A stretch of DNA of 64,000 nucleotides from Zoogloeaceae bacterium (GTDB lineage: Bacteria > Pseudomonadota > Gammaproteobacteria > Burkholderiales > Rhodocyclaceae), in assembly GCA_024235675.1 (NCBI GenBank), contig JACKLZ010000001.1, positions 496,001 through 560,000 of the forward strand. Reading direction: 5' to 3'. The notes under the pieces were generated by a model that was not told the DNA's origin, did not search any database, and saw only the letters and a list, made by a program, of their open reading frames with translations. Below, in pieces: positions 1 through 8,846 of the stretch; position 1 is the first letter of the stretch, and every line of letters starts with the position of its first letter. A program made the translations under genes and the position numbers.

Positions 1-32
1 TCAGTTTTTCTGACTCCTTCTGGAAGAGCCCC

Positions 33-2399
33 ATGAGCCGTTACGTTATCCCGTTTGAAGAACTACGTATGTCTGACGTCGAGCAGGTCGGCGGCAAGAA
101 CGCTTCACTCGGAGAAATGATCAGCCAACTGCCCGCCAGTGTACGTGTTCCTGGCGGCTTCGCAACGACTGCAGACGCTTATCGTGAATTCCTTGCCCAT
201 CAAGGTCTGGTCGACCGGATCAACGCGGCACTCGATGCGCTGGATGTCGATGATGTCGATGCCCTGGTAAAGGCCGGCACCGAAATCCGCCAGTGGATTG
301 TCGATCTGCCGTTCCCGGCCAAGCTCGAAGAAGAAATCAAGACGGCCTACGCGAAGATTACTTCCGAGGGTGAGGGCAGTTTTGCCGTTCGTTCGTCCGC
401 GACGGCCGAAGACATGCCCGACGCGTCCTTCGCCGGCCAGCAAGAAACCTTCCTGAACATCCGCGGCTACGACAATATCCTGCACGCGATCAAGGAAGTC
501 TTCGCGTCGCTGTACAACGATCGTGCCATTGCCTATCGCGTTCACAAAGGCTACGCGCACGCCGATGTCGCCTTGTCCGCTGGCGTGCAGCGCATGGTGC
601 GCTCCGATACCGGCACCTCGGGTGTGATGTTCTCGCTCGATACCGAATCCGGCTTCAAGGATGTGGTCTTCATCACCGCCTCTTACGGTCTGGGCGAGAC
701 GGTGGTGCAAGGCGCCGTGAATCCGGACGAGTTCTATGTGCACAAGCCCACGCTGGCCCAGGGCCGCCCGGCTGTCGTGCGGCGCAATCTGGGCTCCAAG
801 CTGATCAAGATGGTGTTCACCGACAAGTCGGTCGCGGGCAAATCGGTGCAGACGCTGGACGTCGCCGAGGCCGACCGCAACCGCTTCTCGCTGACCGACG
901 CCGATGTGCTCGAGTTGGCCCGCTACGCGGTGATCATCGAGCAGCACTATGGTCGTCCGATGGACATCGAGTGGGGCAAGGACGGCGAAGACGGCAAACT
1001 CTACATTCTCCAGGCGCGTCCTGAAACGGTGAAGAGCCAGCAGTCTGGCCACGTGCTGGAAAAATACCGCCTCAAGCAATACGGCAAGGCACTGACACAC
1101 GGCCGCGCGATTGGTCAGCGCATTGGTGTGGGCCCGGTCAAGGTCATTCGCGATGCTGCCGAAATGAACCGTGTACAGCCCGGCGACGTGCTGGTGACCG
1201 ACATGACCGACCCCAACTGGGAACCCGTCATGAAGCGCGCCAGCGCCATCGTCACCAACCGCGGTGGCCGCACCTGCCACGCGGCGATCATCGCGCGTGA
1301 GCTGGGTATCCCGGCCATCGTCGGTTGCGGCAATGCCACCGAACTGCTGCACGAAGGCGATTCCGTCACTGCGTCCTGCGCAGAAGGCGATACCGGCTAT
1401 GTGTATCGCGGCAAGCTCGACTTTGAAGTCATCAGCACCGACACCGGCAACCTGCCGGAGATCCCGGTCAAGGTCATGATGAACGTCGGCAATCCGGAGC
1501 TGGCTTTTGAATTTGCGCAGATTCCGAACGAAGGCGTTGGCCTGGCCCGTCTGGAGTTCGTGATCAACAACATGATCGGCATCCACCCCAAGGCGATTCT
1601 GGAGCTCGAACAAGTCCCGTCAGGGCTGCGCCAGGAAATTCTGCGTCGCTCGCGTGGGTACGAAACGCCGCGTGAGTTCTTCGTCGAAAAGCTGGTCGAA
1701 GGCGTCGCAGTGATTGCCGCAGCCTTCTACCCGAAGCCCGTCATCGTGCGTCTGTCCGACTTCAAGTCCAACGAGTACCGCAAGCTGCTCGGCGGCGAAA
1801 TCTACGAGCCGGAAGAAGAAAACCCGATGCTCGGTTTCCGCGGGGCCTCGCGCTACATTTCCCACAGTTTCCGCGATTGCTTCGAACTCGAATGCATCGC
1901 CATGAAGCGTGTGCGCGATGTGTTGGGCCTGACCAACGTCCAGCTCATGGTGCCGTTTGTGCGTAACGTCGGAGAGGCGCGCGAAGTGGTCGAGCTGCTG
2001 GCTGAAAACGGCCTCGAGCGTGGCGTGAACGATCTCAAGCTCATCATGATGTGCGAGATCCCCTCCAACGCCTTGCTCGCCGAACAGTTCCTCGAAGTGT
2101 TCGACGGCTTCTCCATCGGTTCGAATGACCTGACCCAGCTCACGCTCGGTCTGGACCGCGACTCGGGTCTGGTGGCGCATGCCTTCGACGAGCGCGATCC
2201 GGCCGTCAAGCAATTGCTGTCGATGGCCATCCAGGCCGCGAACCGGCTGGGCAAATACGTTGGCATCTGCGGTCAGGGTCCGTCGGACCATGCCGATTTC
2301 GCCGAATGGCTGATGGATGAAGGCATCCAGACCATTTCGTTGAATCCGGATACGGTCGTTGATACCTGGCTGAAGCTGGCCGCGCACCGTAAAAACTGA
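33..2399 (+). CDS. ppsA: Phosphoenolpyruvate synthase
   Basis: This 788-aa protein converts pyruvate, ATP and water to PEP, AMP and phosphate, the entry to gluconeogenesis from C3 acids. The N-terminal third is the ATP-grasp-like PPDK nucleotide-binding domain (VGGKNASLGEM near the start, AVRSSATAEDMPDASFAGQ around 115). The swivelling phosphohistidine domain carries GGRTCHAAIIARELG with His416. The C-terminal TIM barrel holds the PEP-binding GSNDLTQL and catalytic-Cys GICGQGPSDH motifs. Length matches E. coli PpsA. The ATG follows a GGAAGAG ribosome site. It is monocistronic as far as can be seen, and its promoter would lie outside the window. Assignment is firm. Confidence 0.97.
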   Translation: MSRYVIPFEELRMSDVEQVGGKNASLGEMISQLPASVRVPGGFATTADAYREFLAHQGLVDRINAALDALDVDDVDALVKAGTEIRQWIVDLPFPAKLEEEIKTAYAKITSEGEGSFAVRSSATAEDMPDASFAGQQETFLNIRGYDNILHAIKEVFASLYNDRAIAYRVHKGYAHADVALSAGVQRMVRSDTGTSGVMFSLDTESGFKDVVFITASYGLGETVVQGAVNPDEFYVHKPTLAQGRPAVVRRNLGSKLIKMVFTDKSVAGKSVQTLDVAEADRNRFSLTDADVLELARYAVIIEQHYGRPMDIEWGKDGEDGKLYILQARPETVKSQQSGHVLEKYRLKQYGKALTHGRAIGQRIGVGPVKVIRDAAEMNRVQPGDVLVTDMTDPNWEPVMKRASAIVTNRGGRTCHAAIIARELGIPAIVGCGNATELLHEGDSVTASCAEGDTGYVYRGKLDFEVISTDTGNLPEIPVKVMMNVGNPELAFEFAQIPNEGVGLARLEFVINNMIGIHPKAILELEQVPSGLRQEILRRSRGYETPREFFVEKLVEGVAVIAAAFYPKPVIVRLSDFKSNEYRKLLGGEIYEPEEENPMLGFRGASRYISHSFRDCFELECIAMKRVRDVLGLTNVQLMVPFVRNVGEAREVVELLAENGLERGVNDLKLIMMCEIPSNALLAEQFLEVFDGFSIGSNDLTQLTLGLDRDSGLVAHAFDERDPAVKQLLSMAIQAANRLGKYVGICGQGPSDHADFAEWLMDEGIQTISLNPDTVVDTWLKLAAHRKN

Positions 2400-2417
2400 T
2401 TCAGTTTTCGCGATGGT

Positions 2418-2452
2418 CCGGCTTGAGGCGCTGCGCAGCATCCTCAAGCCGG
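2418..2452 (+). terminator. Strong hairpin after ppsA
   Basis: Arms CCGGCTTGAGG (2418-2428) and CCTCAAGCCGG (2442-2452) pair perfectly over 11 bp, 19 bases after the ppsA stop. No T-run follows, so it may end transcription weakly or only protect the mRNA 3' end. Confidence 0.5.
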
Positions 2453-2608
2453 CTTGCATCTTGCCGTTACAATGCTAGACTCTCGCGGTTGCGACTCCGA
2501 CAGGACTTTGCGTTATCGCAATTTTGTCGGACCCAATATATGGGATGATCGCGCCGCTCGATGGTATTTCCCATCAGTAGCGAATCAGACTCGACGGAGT
2601 GGAAACGA

Positions 2609-3541
2609 ATGGCCTTCGTCATTCTCTCCGCCAAGGCGCTGACCCAGTCCAAGGTCCGCACGGTTAGTGGGCGGACTTTCTTGCTGGGCGTCTCGGCAGC
2701 TATATTACTTACGCTTACGGGCGGGATCTGGCTTGGCATGACGCTTGTCGAGCCGACCGCGCCCATCGTTGTGGCTGCGGTTGACGAAACCGTGGTCAAT
2801 GCTGACGCACCCCCCGAAGACAAATTCGTGATTGATCGCCTTGGCGAACTCACGGGTCGCCTGTTTCGCCTCGAATCCGATGCCAAGACGCTTGCCAATC
2901 GCGTCGGTGTACTCAATGCGTTCGAGCGCCGTCTCAAAGGCAGCACGCCACCTGGCGTGGCCAAACCCGGCCCGGCCGGCGGTCCGATGATTCCACCGCT
3001 CGGTGAGTCCATTCAACGCAGCCAGGCTTTCGATCTCAGTTCCGCACAGACGGGACTTGATCAGCTCGAAGATGAACTTGCCCGACTTGATCAGGTGTTG
3101 GCGTCCATCGACGAACGTGCGGCGAAGCGCAAGTTGTCCTACATGATTTTTCCAAGCCGTGCGCCGGTCAGCGAAGGTCGTCGCAGCTCGGTTTTCGGTA
3201 ACCGTTACGACCCGTTCACGGGTCGTCGAGCCTTCCACAGTGGTCAGGATTTCGCCGCACCTAGCGGGACACCGATTCGCGCCAGCGCGGGTGGAACGGT
3301 GATTGTGGCCGGCTATCATCATGAATACGGCAACAAGGTCGAAATCGACCACGGCAACGGTCTGGTGACGCGCTATGCGCACGCCTCAAAGCTCTTCGTC
3401 AAGGAAGGCGATGTGGTGACCCCCGGCCAGAATATTGCCGCGGTCGGTTCAACTGGGCGTTCGACCGGGCCGCATCTGCATTTCGAAATCCTGGAAAATG
3501 GTGAGTTTGTGGATCCGGTGCTTTACCTCGCCGGTTCCTGA
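2609..3541 (+). CDS. M23 family metallopeptidase (LytM-type), membrane-anchored
   Basis: Predicted peptidoglycan endopeptidase of about 310 aa. One N-terminal transmembrane segment (about residues 25-45) is followed by a periplasmic region with a coiled-coil stretch and a C-terminal peptidase-M23 domain. The zinc motifs are visible as AFHSGQDFAAP (HxxxD) and GPHLHFEI (HxH). I chose the ATG at 2609 because it follows GACGGAGTGG; an in-frame ATG at 2561 lacks a ribosome site. It lies directly upstream of a coiled-coil membrane protein and a bactofilin. This arrangement is common in betaproteobacteria and suggests a role in localised wall remodelling. Whether it is an active enzyme or an amidase activator cannot be told. 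Confidence 0.9.
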   Translation: MAFVILSAKALTQSKVRTVSGRTFLLGVSAAILLTLTGGIWLGMTLVEPTAPIVVAAVDETVVNADAPPEDKFVIDRLGELTGRLFRLESDAKTLANRVGVLNAFERRLKGSTPPGVAKPGPAGGPMIPPLGESIQRSQAFDLSSAQTGLDQLEDELARLDQVLASIDERAAKRKLSYMIFPSRAPVSEGRRSSVFGNRYDPFTGRRAFHSGQDFAAPSGTPIRASAGGTVIVAGYHHEYGNKVEIDHGNGLVTRYAHASKLFVKEGDVVTPGQNIAAVGSTGRSTGPHLHFEILENGEFVDPVLYLAGS

Positions 3542-3554
3542 ACCCCGAGTCCCC

Positions 3555-3917
3555 GTGACTTTGTTTCGTCGGAAATCCGAAACACGCGACCTGTCGAACG
3601 ATGCTTTTGTCCTGGCGACAGAGAAGCAGCAGCGACGCAACTGGACCCCGTTGTTGCTGATCGTTCTGATCGGCATCGTGGGCTATGCCGGACTGCAACA
3701 CTTCGAAGCCCAACTCACTCCCGCCACTGATCGCGTGGCCGAACTCGAACGTGAAAACGCGAAGCTTCGCGATGAGTTGGAGTTGCAGCGGATGAACCTG
3801 AGTGTCGAACAAGCCACGCGTGCAGAACTTGAAAAGGAACTGAGTGCGCGTTCCGCTGAGCTCAATCGCTTGGGCGATGAGTTGGCACTTTTCAAGAACG
3901 CTCAAAAAAAGCCGTAA
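3555..3917 (+). CDS. Single-pass membrane coiled-coil protein
   Basis: Small bitopic protein of about 120 aa between the M23 peptidase and bactofilin genes. A hydrophobic segment (LLLIVLIGIVGYAGL) is followed by a heptad-rich, charged coiled coil (RVAELERENAKLRDELELQ onward) to the C terminus. The start is inferred: GTG at 3555, 13 bp after the previous stop. The longer in-frame reading from 3435 would overlap the M23 gene in another frame. It resembles uncharacterised DUF6776-like proteins found beside bactofilins. I infer a scaffold linking the peptidase to the cytoskeletal polymer. Confidence 0.72.
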   Translation: MTLFRRKSETRDLSNDAFVLATEKQQRRNWTPLLLIVLIGIVGYAGLQHFEAQLTPATDRVAELERENAKLRDELELQRMNLSVEQATRAELEKELSARSAELNRLGDELALFKNAQKKP

Positions 3918-3993
3918 GCTTCTTCACCCTGTTTGAGTGCGTCGCTGTCACGCACCGATATCAACGCGCACCAGAGTCCGAGGAGAGTTGCCC

Positions 3994-4452
3994 ATGTTTG
4001 GCAAGAAGAAATCAGACAAATCAAAGTCGATTGAAATCAACAAGTTGTCCAGCCTGATCGCGGACAACGTCGAGATCGTCGGCGATGTGATTTTCTCTGA
4101 CGGCCTGCGCGTCGACGGTCGTGTCAAAGGCAATGTCATCAACAAGGGCGAGGAGCGCGGGCTGTTGGTGTTGAGCGAGCGCGGCTGCATCGAAGGCAGC
4201 GTCCGAACGCATGATGCGGTCATTAATGGCACAATCATCGGCGACGTGACGGTGACCCATTTTCTGGAGCTTCAGCCCAAGGCGCGCGTGACAGGCAATA
4301 TCAGCTATAGCCAGTTGCAGATGGACTGCGGCGCCTGGGTTGACGGCAAGCTCGAGAAGCTCGAAGAGCCGGATGCGGCTACCAAAGTCGTCAAGCTCGG
4401 CAGCACGCCGACGGCGGCGCCTGTTGCTGCGGCGTCTGGAAAGAAAGACTGA
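3994..4452 (+). CDS. Bactofilin (polymer-forming cytoskeletal protein)
   Basis: Protein of about 152 aa with the central beta-helical bactofilin domain: SSLIADNVEIVGDVIFSDGLRVDGRVKGNV, followed by regular turns at each rung and a variable Lys/Ala-rich tail. Bactofilins self-assemble into nucleotide-independent filaments at the inner membrane and recruit wall enzymes. The ATG at 3994 has an AGGAGAG ribosome site 6 bases upstream; the ATG at 3937 lacks one. The adjacent M23 peptidase is a likely functional partner. Confidence 0.92.
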   Translation: MFGKKKSDKSKSIEINKLSSLIADNVEIVGDVIFSDGLRVDGRVKGNVINKGEERGLLVLSERGCIEGSVRTHDAVINGTIIGDVTVTHFLELQPKARVTGNISYSQLQMDCGAWVDGKLEKLEEPDAATKVVKLGSTPTAAPVAAASGKKD

Positions 4453-4476
4453 GCAGACCTACCTTAAAGGATTTTC

Positions 4477-4929
4477 ATGGATCTCGTGCCTGCCTGGTGG
4501 CACTGGCTGGTCGTGGGTATCGTATTGATGCTCGCCGAACTGGCCATCCCCGCTTTTTTCGTCATCTGGTTTGGTTTTGGCGCGGTGCTCGTCGGCTTGC
4601 TTCTGCTCGTCGCCCCCGCGTTGTCGCTGACAATCCAGTTGCTGCTCTGGACTGTGGCCTCGGTAGCGCTGACCATTCTGTGGTTTCGCGTCTTTCGAGC
4701 CGATCAGCACAAAACCCGGATCGGCCAGGCCGGTGGGGCGGCGATCGGGGAGGTCGGCTTGCTGACGTCGGCGGTTGCACCGTTTCAGCCCGGTCAGGTG
4801 CGTTTCCAGAAGCCGGTGCTCGGCGCAGAACAATGGGAATGTCGCGCAGAAGAGACCATCGCCTCCGGTGAGCGCGTACGCGTATTGTCGGTCGAGGGCA
4901 GTTACGTCAACGTCATCAAACATCACTAA
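4477..4929 (+). CDS. NfeD family membrane protein
   Basis: 150-aa protein with two to three transmembrane segments in the first 70 residues and a C-terminal OB-fold NfeD domain (TRIGQAGGAAIGEVGLL to RVRVLSVEGSYVNVIK). The short NfeD form (YbbK type) always pairs with an SPFH protein, and here the SPFH gene begins 9 bp downstream, so the two are co-transcribed. It probably helps assemble or tether the SPFH oligomer in membrane microdomains. Confidence 0.88.
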   Translation: MDLVPAWWHWLVVGIVLMLAELAIPAFFVIWFGFGAVLVGLLLLVAPALSLTIQLLLWTVASVALTILWFRVFRADQHKTRIGQAGGAAIGEVGLLTSAVAPFQPGQVRFQKPVLGAEQWECRAEETIASGERVRVLSVEGSYVNVIKHH

Positions 4930-4938
4930 GGGAATAGC

Positions 4939-5796
4939 ATGCCAGACGTTTTGATCGTCATGATCGCGGTGTTGATCTTCGTGGTCATCACCATCGCCAA
5001 AGGAGTGCGGATTGTCCCGCAAGGCGAGGAGTGGATCGTCGAGCGCCTCGGGAAGTATCACGGCACCATCATTCCTGGCCTGAACATCATCATCCCTTAC
5101 CTGGATAACGTTGCCTACAAGCTGGTGACCAAGGATCTGATCCTTGATGTTCAGGAGCAGGAAGTCATTACCCGAGATAACGCAGTGATCCTGACCAATG
5201 CGGTGGCCTTCGTGAAGGTGACCGATCCGGTCAAGGCCGTGTATGGCGTGACCGATTTCGGCGAGGCCATCCGTAACCTGATCATGACCACGCTGCGCTC
5301 GATCCTGGGTGAGATGGATCTGGACGAGGCGCTGTCGTCGCGTGACAAGATCAAGGCGCGCTTGCGCGAGAGCATCGCTGATGAAGCGGTCGATTGGGGT
5401 CTGACCGTCAAGTCGGTCGAAATCCAGGACATCAACCCGTCTGCCTCCATGCAAAAAGCCATGGAAATGCAGGCCGCTGCCGAGCGTGAGCGCAAGGCGA
5501 TGGTGACCCGCTCCGAAGGCGCCAAGCAGTCAGCCGTGCTCGAAGCCGAGGCGCGTCTTGAAGCCGCCAAGCGCGACGCCAGCGCTCAGGTGATGCTGGC
5601 CGAGGCCTCGGCCGAAGCGATCCGTCGTGTGGCAAATGCGGTGGGTGACAACCCGGTGCCCCTGCAGTTTGTGCTGGGGGAAAAATACATTGCTGCCATG
5701 AGCGATCTGAGTCAGTCCGAGAATTCGAAGACGGTGATATTCCCGGCTGATATTCAGGAGGCGGTCAAAGGTCTGTTTGGAAAAGTCGCTCGCTGA
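4939..5796 (+). CDS. qmcA: SPFH/stomatin-family protein (QmcA-like)
   Basis: 285-aa membrane protein with an N-terminal transmembrane anchor (about 3-22), then an SPFH/band-7 domain (GVRIVPQGEEWIVERLGKYH; the LDLDEALSSRDKIKARL-type region is recognisable) and an Ala/Glu-rich coiled coil that drives oligomerisation (about 165-240). It partners the NfeD gene just upstream, as in E. coli qmcA-ybbJ. The role is membrane organisation or quality control. The symbol is by similarity only. Confidence 0.88.
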   Translation: MPDVLIVMIAVLIFVVITIAKGVRIVPQGEEWIVERLGKYHGTIIPGLNIIIPYLDNVAYKLVTKDLILDVQEQEVITRDNAVILTNAVAFVKVTDPVKAVYGVTDFGEAIRNLIMTTLRSILGEMDLDEALSSRDKIKARLRESIADEAVDWGLTVKSVEIQDINPSASMQKAMEMQAAAERERKAMVTRSEGAKQSAVLEAEARLEAAKRDASAQVMLAEASAEAIRRVANAVGDNPVPLQFVLGEKYIAAMSDLSQSENSKTVIFPADIQEAVKGLFGKVAR

Positions 5797-5820
5797 CAGC
5801 TTTGCGGCATGATCAGATCC

Positions 5821-5852
5821 AACAACGCGGCCCACGGGCCGCGTTGTTTTTT
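5821..5852 (+). terminator. Rho-independent terminator
   Basis: A 12-13 bp GC-rich stem (AACAACGCGGCCC with GGGCCGCGTTGTT) runs into a T6 tract at 5847-5852. It ends the NfeD-SPFH transcript and touches the stop codon of the convergent minus-strand gene. Confidence 0.9.
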
Positions 5853-7302
5853 AGGGGTAACCGCGGAACCCCGTCAGCAAAAACAGGCTGAGCCGTCGCT
5901 CAAAGTTTCGGTGCACCGACACTGAAACCTCTCCAAGTGCGGTGACGCTTTCGAAGCGGTCGGCCACGTCGTCGATCTGGGCTGTGCGCGACAGAAGCAG
6001 CACGGGTCGGTCGCGATAGCGGTTGAGGTCGGTCGTGAGCTGGTAGTGATCAGCCACGCCCCCATCGGGGTTCCAGCTGGCGTAGTGCGACGGCTCCAAG
6101 CGATAGATGACCTGAGCGAGCAACTCGCGATCCTTGGCGACGACGACTGCATCGGGATGCGCAGCCAGTACCGGGGCGACCTGGTCCGCCAGGGCTGACC
6201 AACCACGAGCCCGCTTGTAGGGGTCGTTTTTGGCAGTCAGCTCGACGCCGGCAATGCGGGTGATTTCGGGCCAGTGGTAGACCGCCAGCCCGAGCGTCAG
6301 ATTCAGCACCACGGCGCTGATCGCAAAACGCCAACGACCGGACTCTGCCAGAAAGGCGACAACAAGCACGCAAGCGGCGACAAAAACGGGGGCCGCCCAG
6401 TTGCCGTTCGCCCGTCCGGTCAGCGCCTGGAAGGACACCAGCAGCAGCAGCGGCAAGACAAACAGCAGCAGGCGCCGATAGCGGTCCTCACGCCACAGCC
6501 GTCGCGTGCGCAAAAAGGCCCAAAGCAGGCCGAGCGTCAGCAACGGGCCGAAGGACAGCCACTGCGCGCCGATGAATTCGACAAATTCGCCCGGCGCCCA
6601 GCCGCGGGACTCCAGACGGGTGATTTCGGCAGTGTGACGGAAGGTGGGAAAGTCATTGACCACGTTCCACCACAGATTCGGCGCGAAAATCAGCAGTCCC
6701 AGCGCAAAGGCCACCCAGGGCTTGATGCTCAGCAATTGGCGCCGACCACCGGGTTCGGCCAACAGCACGAGCAGTGCCGACCCGGCGAAGGCGATCATGG
6801 TGTATTTGGACATCATGCCCAGGCCAAAGGCCAGCCCCACCAGCAACCAGTGTCGCCATGCATGGGTTTCGCGTGCTGCGACGATGCCGTAGATGCCGAG
6901 TGCCCAGAACAGCAGCAAGGGCGCGTCGGTGGAGACAAACAGCCCCAACGTCGACACCAGGGGCAGTGTCAGGAAAGCCAGGCCGGCCCAGAAGCCGACG
7001 CGTGCCGTGAACATGCGCGCGCCAACTGCATGCAGTACCAGCGCGGTCAGCGGATAGCACAGCAGACCGGGTAGTTTGAGCGCCAGCAGGGTGTGGCCGA
7101 GCAGGGCTTCGGAGGCGGCGATCATGCCGGCGATCAGCGGCGGCTTGGAGTAGTAGCCCCAGTCGAGCGCTTGTGACCAGCCCCAGTAATAGGCTTCGTC
7201 GACATAGGGGTCGATGCCGAGATGCCCGATCACCCAGGCGCGATAGCCGGTGAGTACGACTGCCACGAGGAGCAGCAGGCGGAAGGATTGGGCGTTGTTC
7301 AT
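5851..7302 (-). CDS. GT39-family integral membrane glycosyltransferase
   Basis: 483-aa polytopic protein of the dolichyl/undecaprenyl-phosphate-sugar glycosyltransferase (ArnT/PMT, GT39) superfamily. The first periplasmic loop carries DPYVDEAYYWGWSQALDWGYYSKPPL, with the catalytic-type acidic residue in the DEAYY motif, followed by about ten membrane segments and a C-terminal periplasmic domain. Such enzymes take a sugar from a polyprenyl-phosphate carrier on the periplasmic face. It is the last gene of the five-gene minus-strand operon and overlaps the previous gene by 4 bp. Acceptor and sugar are unknown. Confidence 0.87.
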   Translation of the reverse strand: MNNAQSFRLLLLVAVVLTGYRAWVIGHLGIDPYVDEAYYWGWSQALDWGYYSKPPLIAGMIAASEALLGHTLLALKLPGLLCYPLTALVLHAVGARMFTARVGFWAGLAFLTLPLVSTLGLFVSTDAPLLLFWALGIYGIVAARETHAWRHWLLVGLAFGLGMMSKYTMIAFAGSALLVLLAEPGGRRQLLSIKPWVAFALGLLIFAPNLWWNVVNDFPTFRHTAEITRLESRGWAPGEFVEFIGAQWLSFGPLLTLGLLWAFLRTRRLWREDRYRRLLLFVLPLLLLVSFQALTGRANGNWAAPVFVAACVLVVAFLAESGRWRFAISAVVLNLTLGLAVYHWPEITRIAGVELTAKNDPYKRARGWSALADQVAPVLAAHPDAVVVAKDRELLAQVIYRLEPSHYASWNPDGGVADHYQLTTDLNRYRDRPVLLLSRTAQIDDVADRFESVTALGEVSVSVHRNFERRLSLFLLTGFRGYP

Positions 7303-8846
7303 TCGGCGTTTTTGCGCAACAGCACGACACCGCCTTCGGCAAACACGGTATCAAAGCCCGACTCGGGCACCCGGTCGATGCGCGTAATGACCAGCTCGCC
7401 AGCGGCCGGCACCCTCGATGGCGTTGGCGCTTGGGCATAGACGCTGAAGCTCGGCGCGTCGAAGCGCATTCGCACGGCCGATTCGCCCAGCGAATGTGCG
7501 TGCAGGCCGGCGTCTCGCACCGGGCCTTGCAGCACTTCGCCAAGATAGGGCACCACGGTGCTGGTCAGCACGGCAATCTGCAGCACCGCGGCCACGGCCA
7601 TCTTCCGCCAGGTGCCGGTCGCCTTGCTGGTGAGCAGCGTCAGCCACAGTACCAGTGCGCCGAGTGTGACGGCATAGTAGGGCCAGCCGGCCAGTTCCAT
7701 GGCCCGCGAAAGTTGTGCGCGATAAAAAGGATTGCCGGCGTCGGTGCCGGACAGGAAGCCGAGCAGCGATGGCGCCAACACGAACAGGATGAACAGCGCC
7801 GTCGGCGCAATGGCATGCGCCCAGGTGCGGCCGTGGTCGAAGCGGTGCGCGGCGATCAGCAAGAACAGCGGTGTTGCGCCATACAGTGCGTAGTGCGGCA
7901 GCTTGGTGCCCGACAGGCTGAAAAACACCACCACAAACGCCGCCCAGATCCACAGGTAGCGGCGCACGCCGGTGGCCATGTCTTTGCGGATCTGACGACA
8001 GGCGGCAAACAGCGGGCCGGTCCAGGGCAGCAGCAGCAGTGGCACCGCCAGCACGTAATAGAACATGCTGCCGGCGTGGCCTTCGAGCGTGCCGGTGAAG
8101 CGCTTGACGTTGTGCTTGAAGATAAAGCCGTCGATAAACTTCTGGCCGTGGATGCCCAGTGCGGCGGCATACCAGGGCACCACGAGCACAATCAGCAGGC
8201 CCCAGCCGATCGGGTCGCTGATGGCTTTGAGCCAGGTCTGCCACTGCTTGCGGCTGGCGCAAAACAGGAAGGTGACGGCGATGGGCACGATGATCGCGAT
8301 CGGGCCTTTGGTCAGCACGCCGAGACCGATCCACACATAGGTGCGCAGCAGCGGCGCACGACGGCCGGATTCCAGGTGTCGCCAGGCGTCGAACAGCGCC
8401 AGCGCCAGCCACAGGTTGAGCAGGGCGTCGGCGGTGGCGGCGCGGCCAATGGCAAACGGCCCGATGGCGGTGCTGACCACCAGCAAGGCGGCCAGTGCGG
8501 TCTGCGCGCCAAAACGCTCGCGGGCGAACTTCCAGGTCGCGTAGCTCCAGCCGATGGCGGCCAGCGCCGAGGGCAGGCGGAACGCCCATTCGGTCGGGCC
8601 GAGCACCATATAGGCCAACGCTTGCAGCCAGTAGATCAGGATGGGTTTGTCGAAGCGATGCTCGCCGTCGAGATAGGTCGACAGAAAGTCGCCCCGCTCG
8701 AACATCTCGCGCGTGGCTTCGGAGAACGCCCCTTCGTCCACGTCGAACAGCGGGTAAGACCCGAGATAGGCCAGATAGCTGATCAGCGGCAGGAGGAAGA
8801 CCAGCCAGCCAATGAGCCGGCGTGGGTGGGCGTTCGCTTCGTTCAT
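7299..8846 (-). CDS. ArnT-like GT39 glycosyltransferase
   Basis: 515-aa membrane protein closer to ArnT than its neighbour. It starts with hydrophobic segments and a loop with LFDVDEGAFSEATREMF (Asp-Glu pair), then GEHRFDKPILIYWLQA, and about 11-12 transmembrane helices. ArnT transfers 4-amino-arabinose from undecaprenyl phosphate to lipid A, but no other arn genes are present here, so a different sugar is possible. ATGA overlaps of 4 bp link it to the genes on both sides, implying translational coupling. Confidence 0.88.
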   Translation of the reverse strand: MNEANAHPRRLIGWLVFLLPLISYLAYLGSYPLFDVDEGAFSEATREMFERGDFLSTYLDGEHRFDKPILIYWLQALAYMVLGPTEWAFRLPSALAAIGWSYATWKFARERFGAQTALAALLVVSTAIGPFAIGRAATADALLNLWLALALFDAWRHLESGRRAPLLRTYVWIGLGVLTKGPIAIIVPIAVTFLFCASRKQWQTWLKAISDPIGWGLLIVLVVPWYAAALGIHGQKFIDGFIFKHNVKRFTGTLEGHAGSMFYYVLAVPLLLLPWTGPLFAACRQIRKDMATGVRRYLWIWAAFVVVFFSLSGTKLPHYALYGATPLFLLIAAHRFDHGRTWAHAIAPTALFILFVLAPSLLGFLSGTDAGNPFYRAQLSRAMELAGWPYYAVTLGALVLWLTLLTSKATGTWRKMAVAAVLQIAVLTSTVVPYLGEVLQGPVRDAGLHAHSLGESAVRMRFDAPSFSVYAQAPTPSRVPAAGELVITRIDRVPESGFDTVFAEGGVVLLRKNAE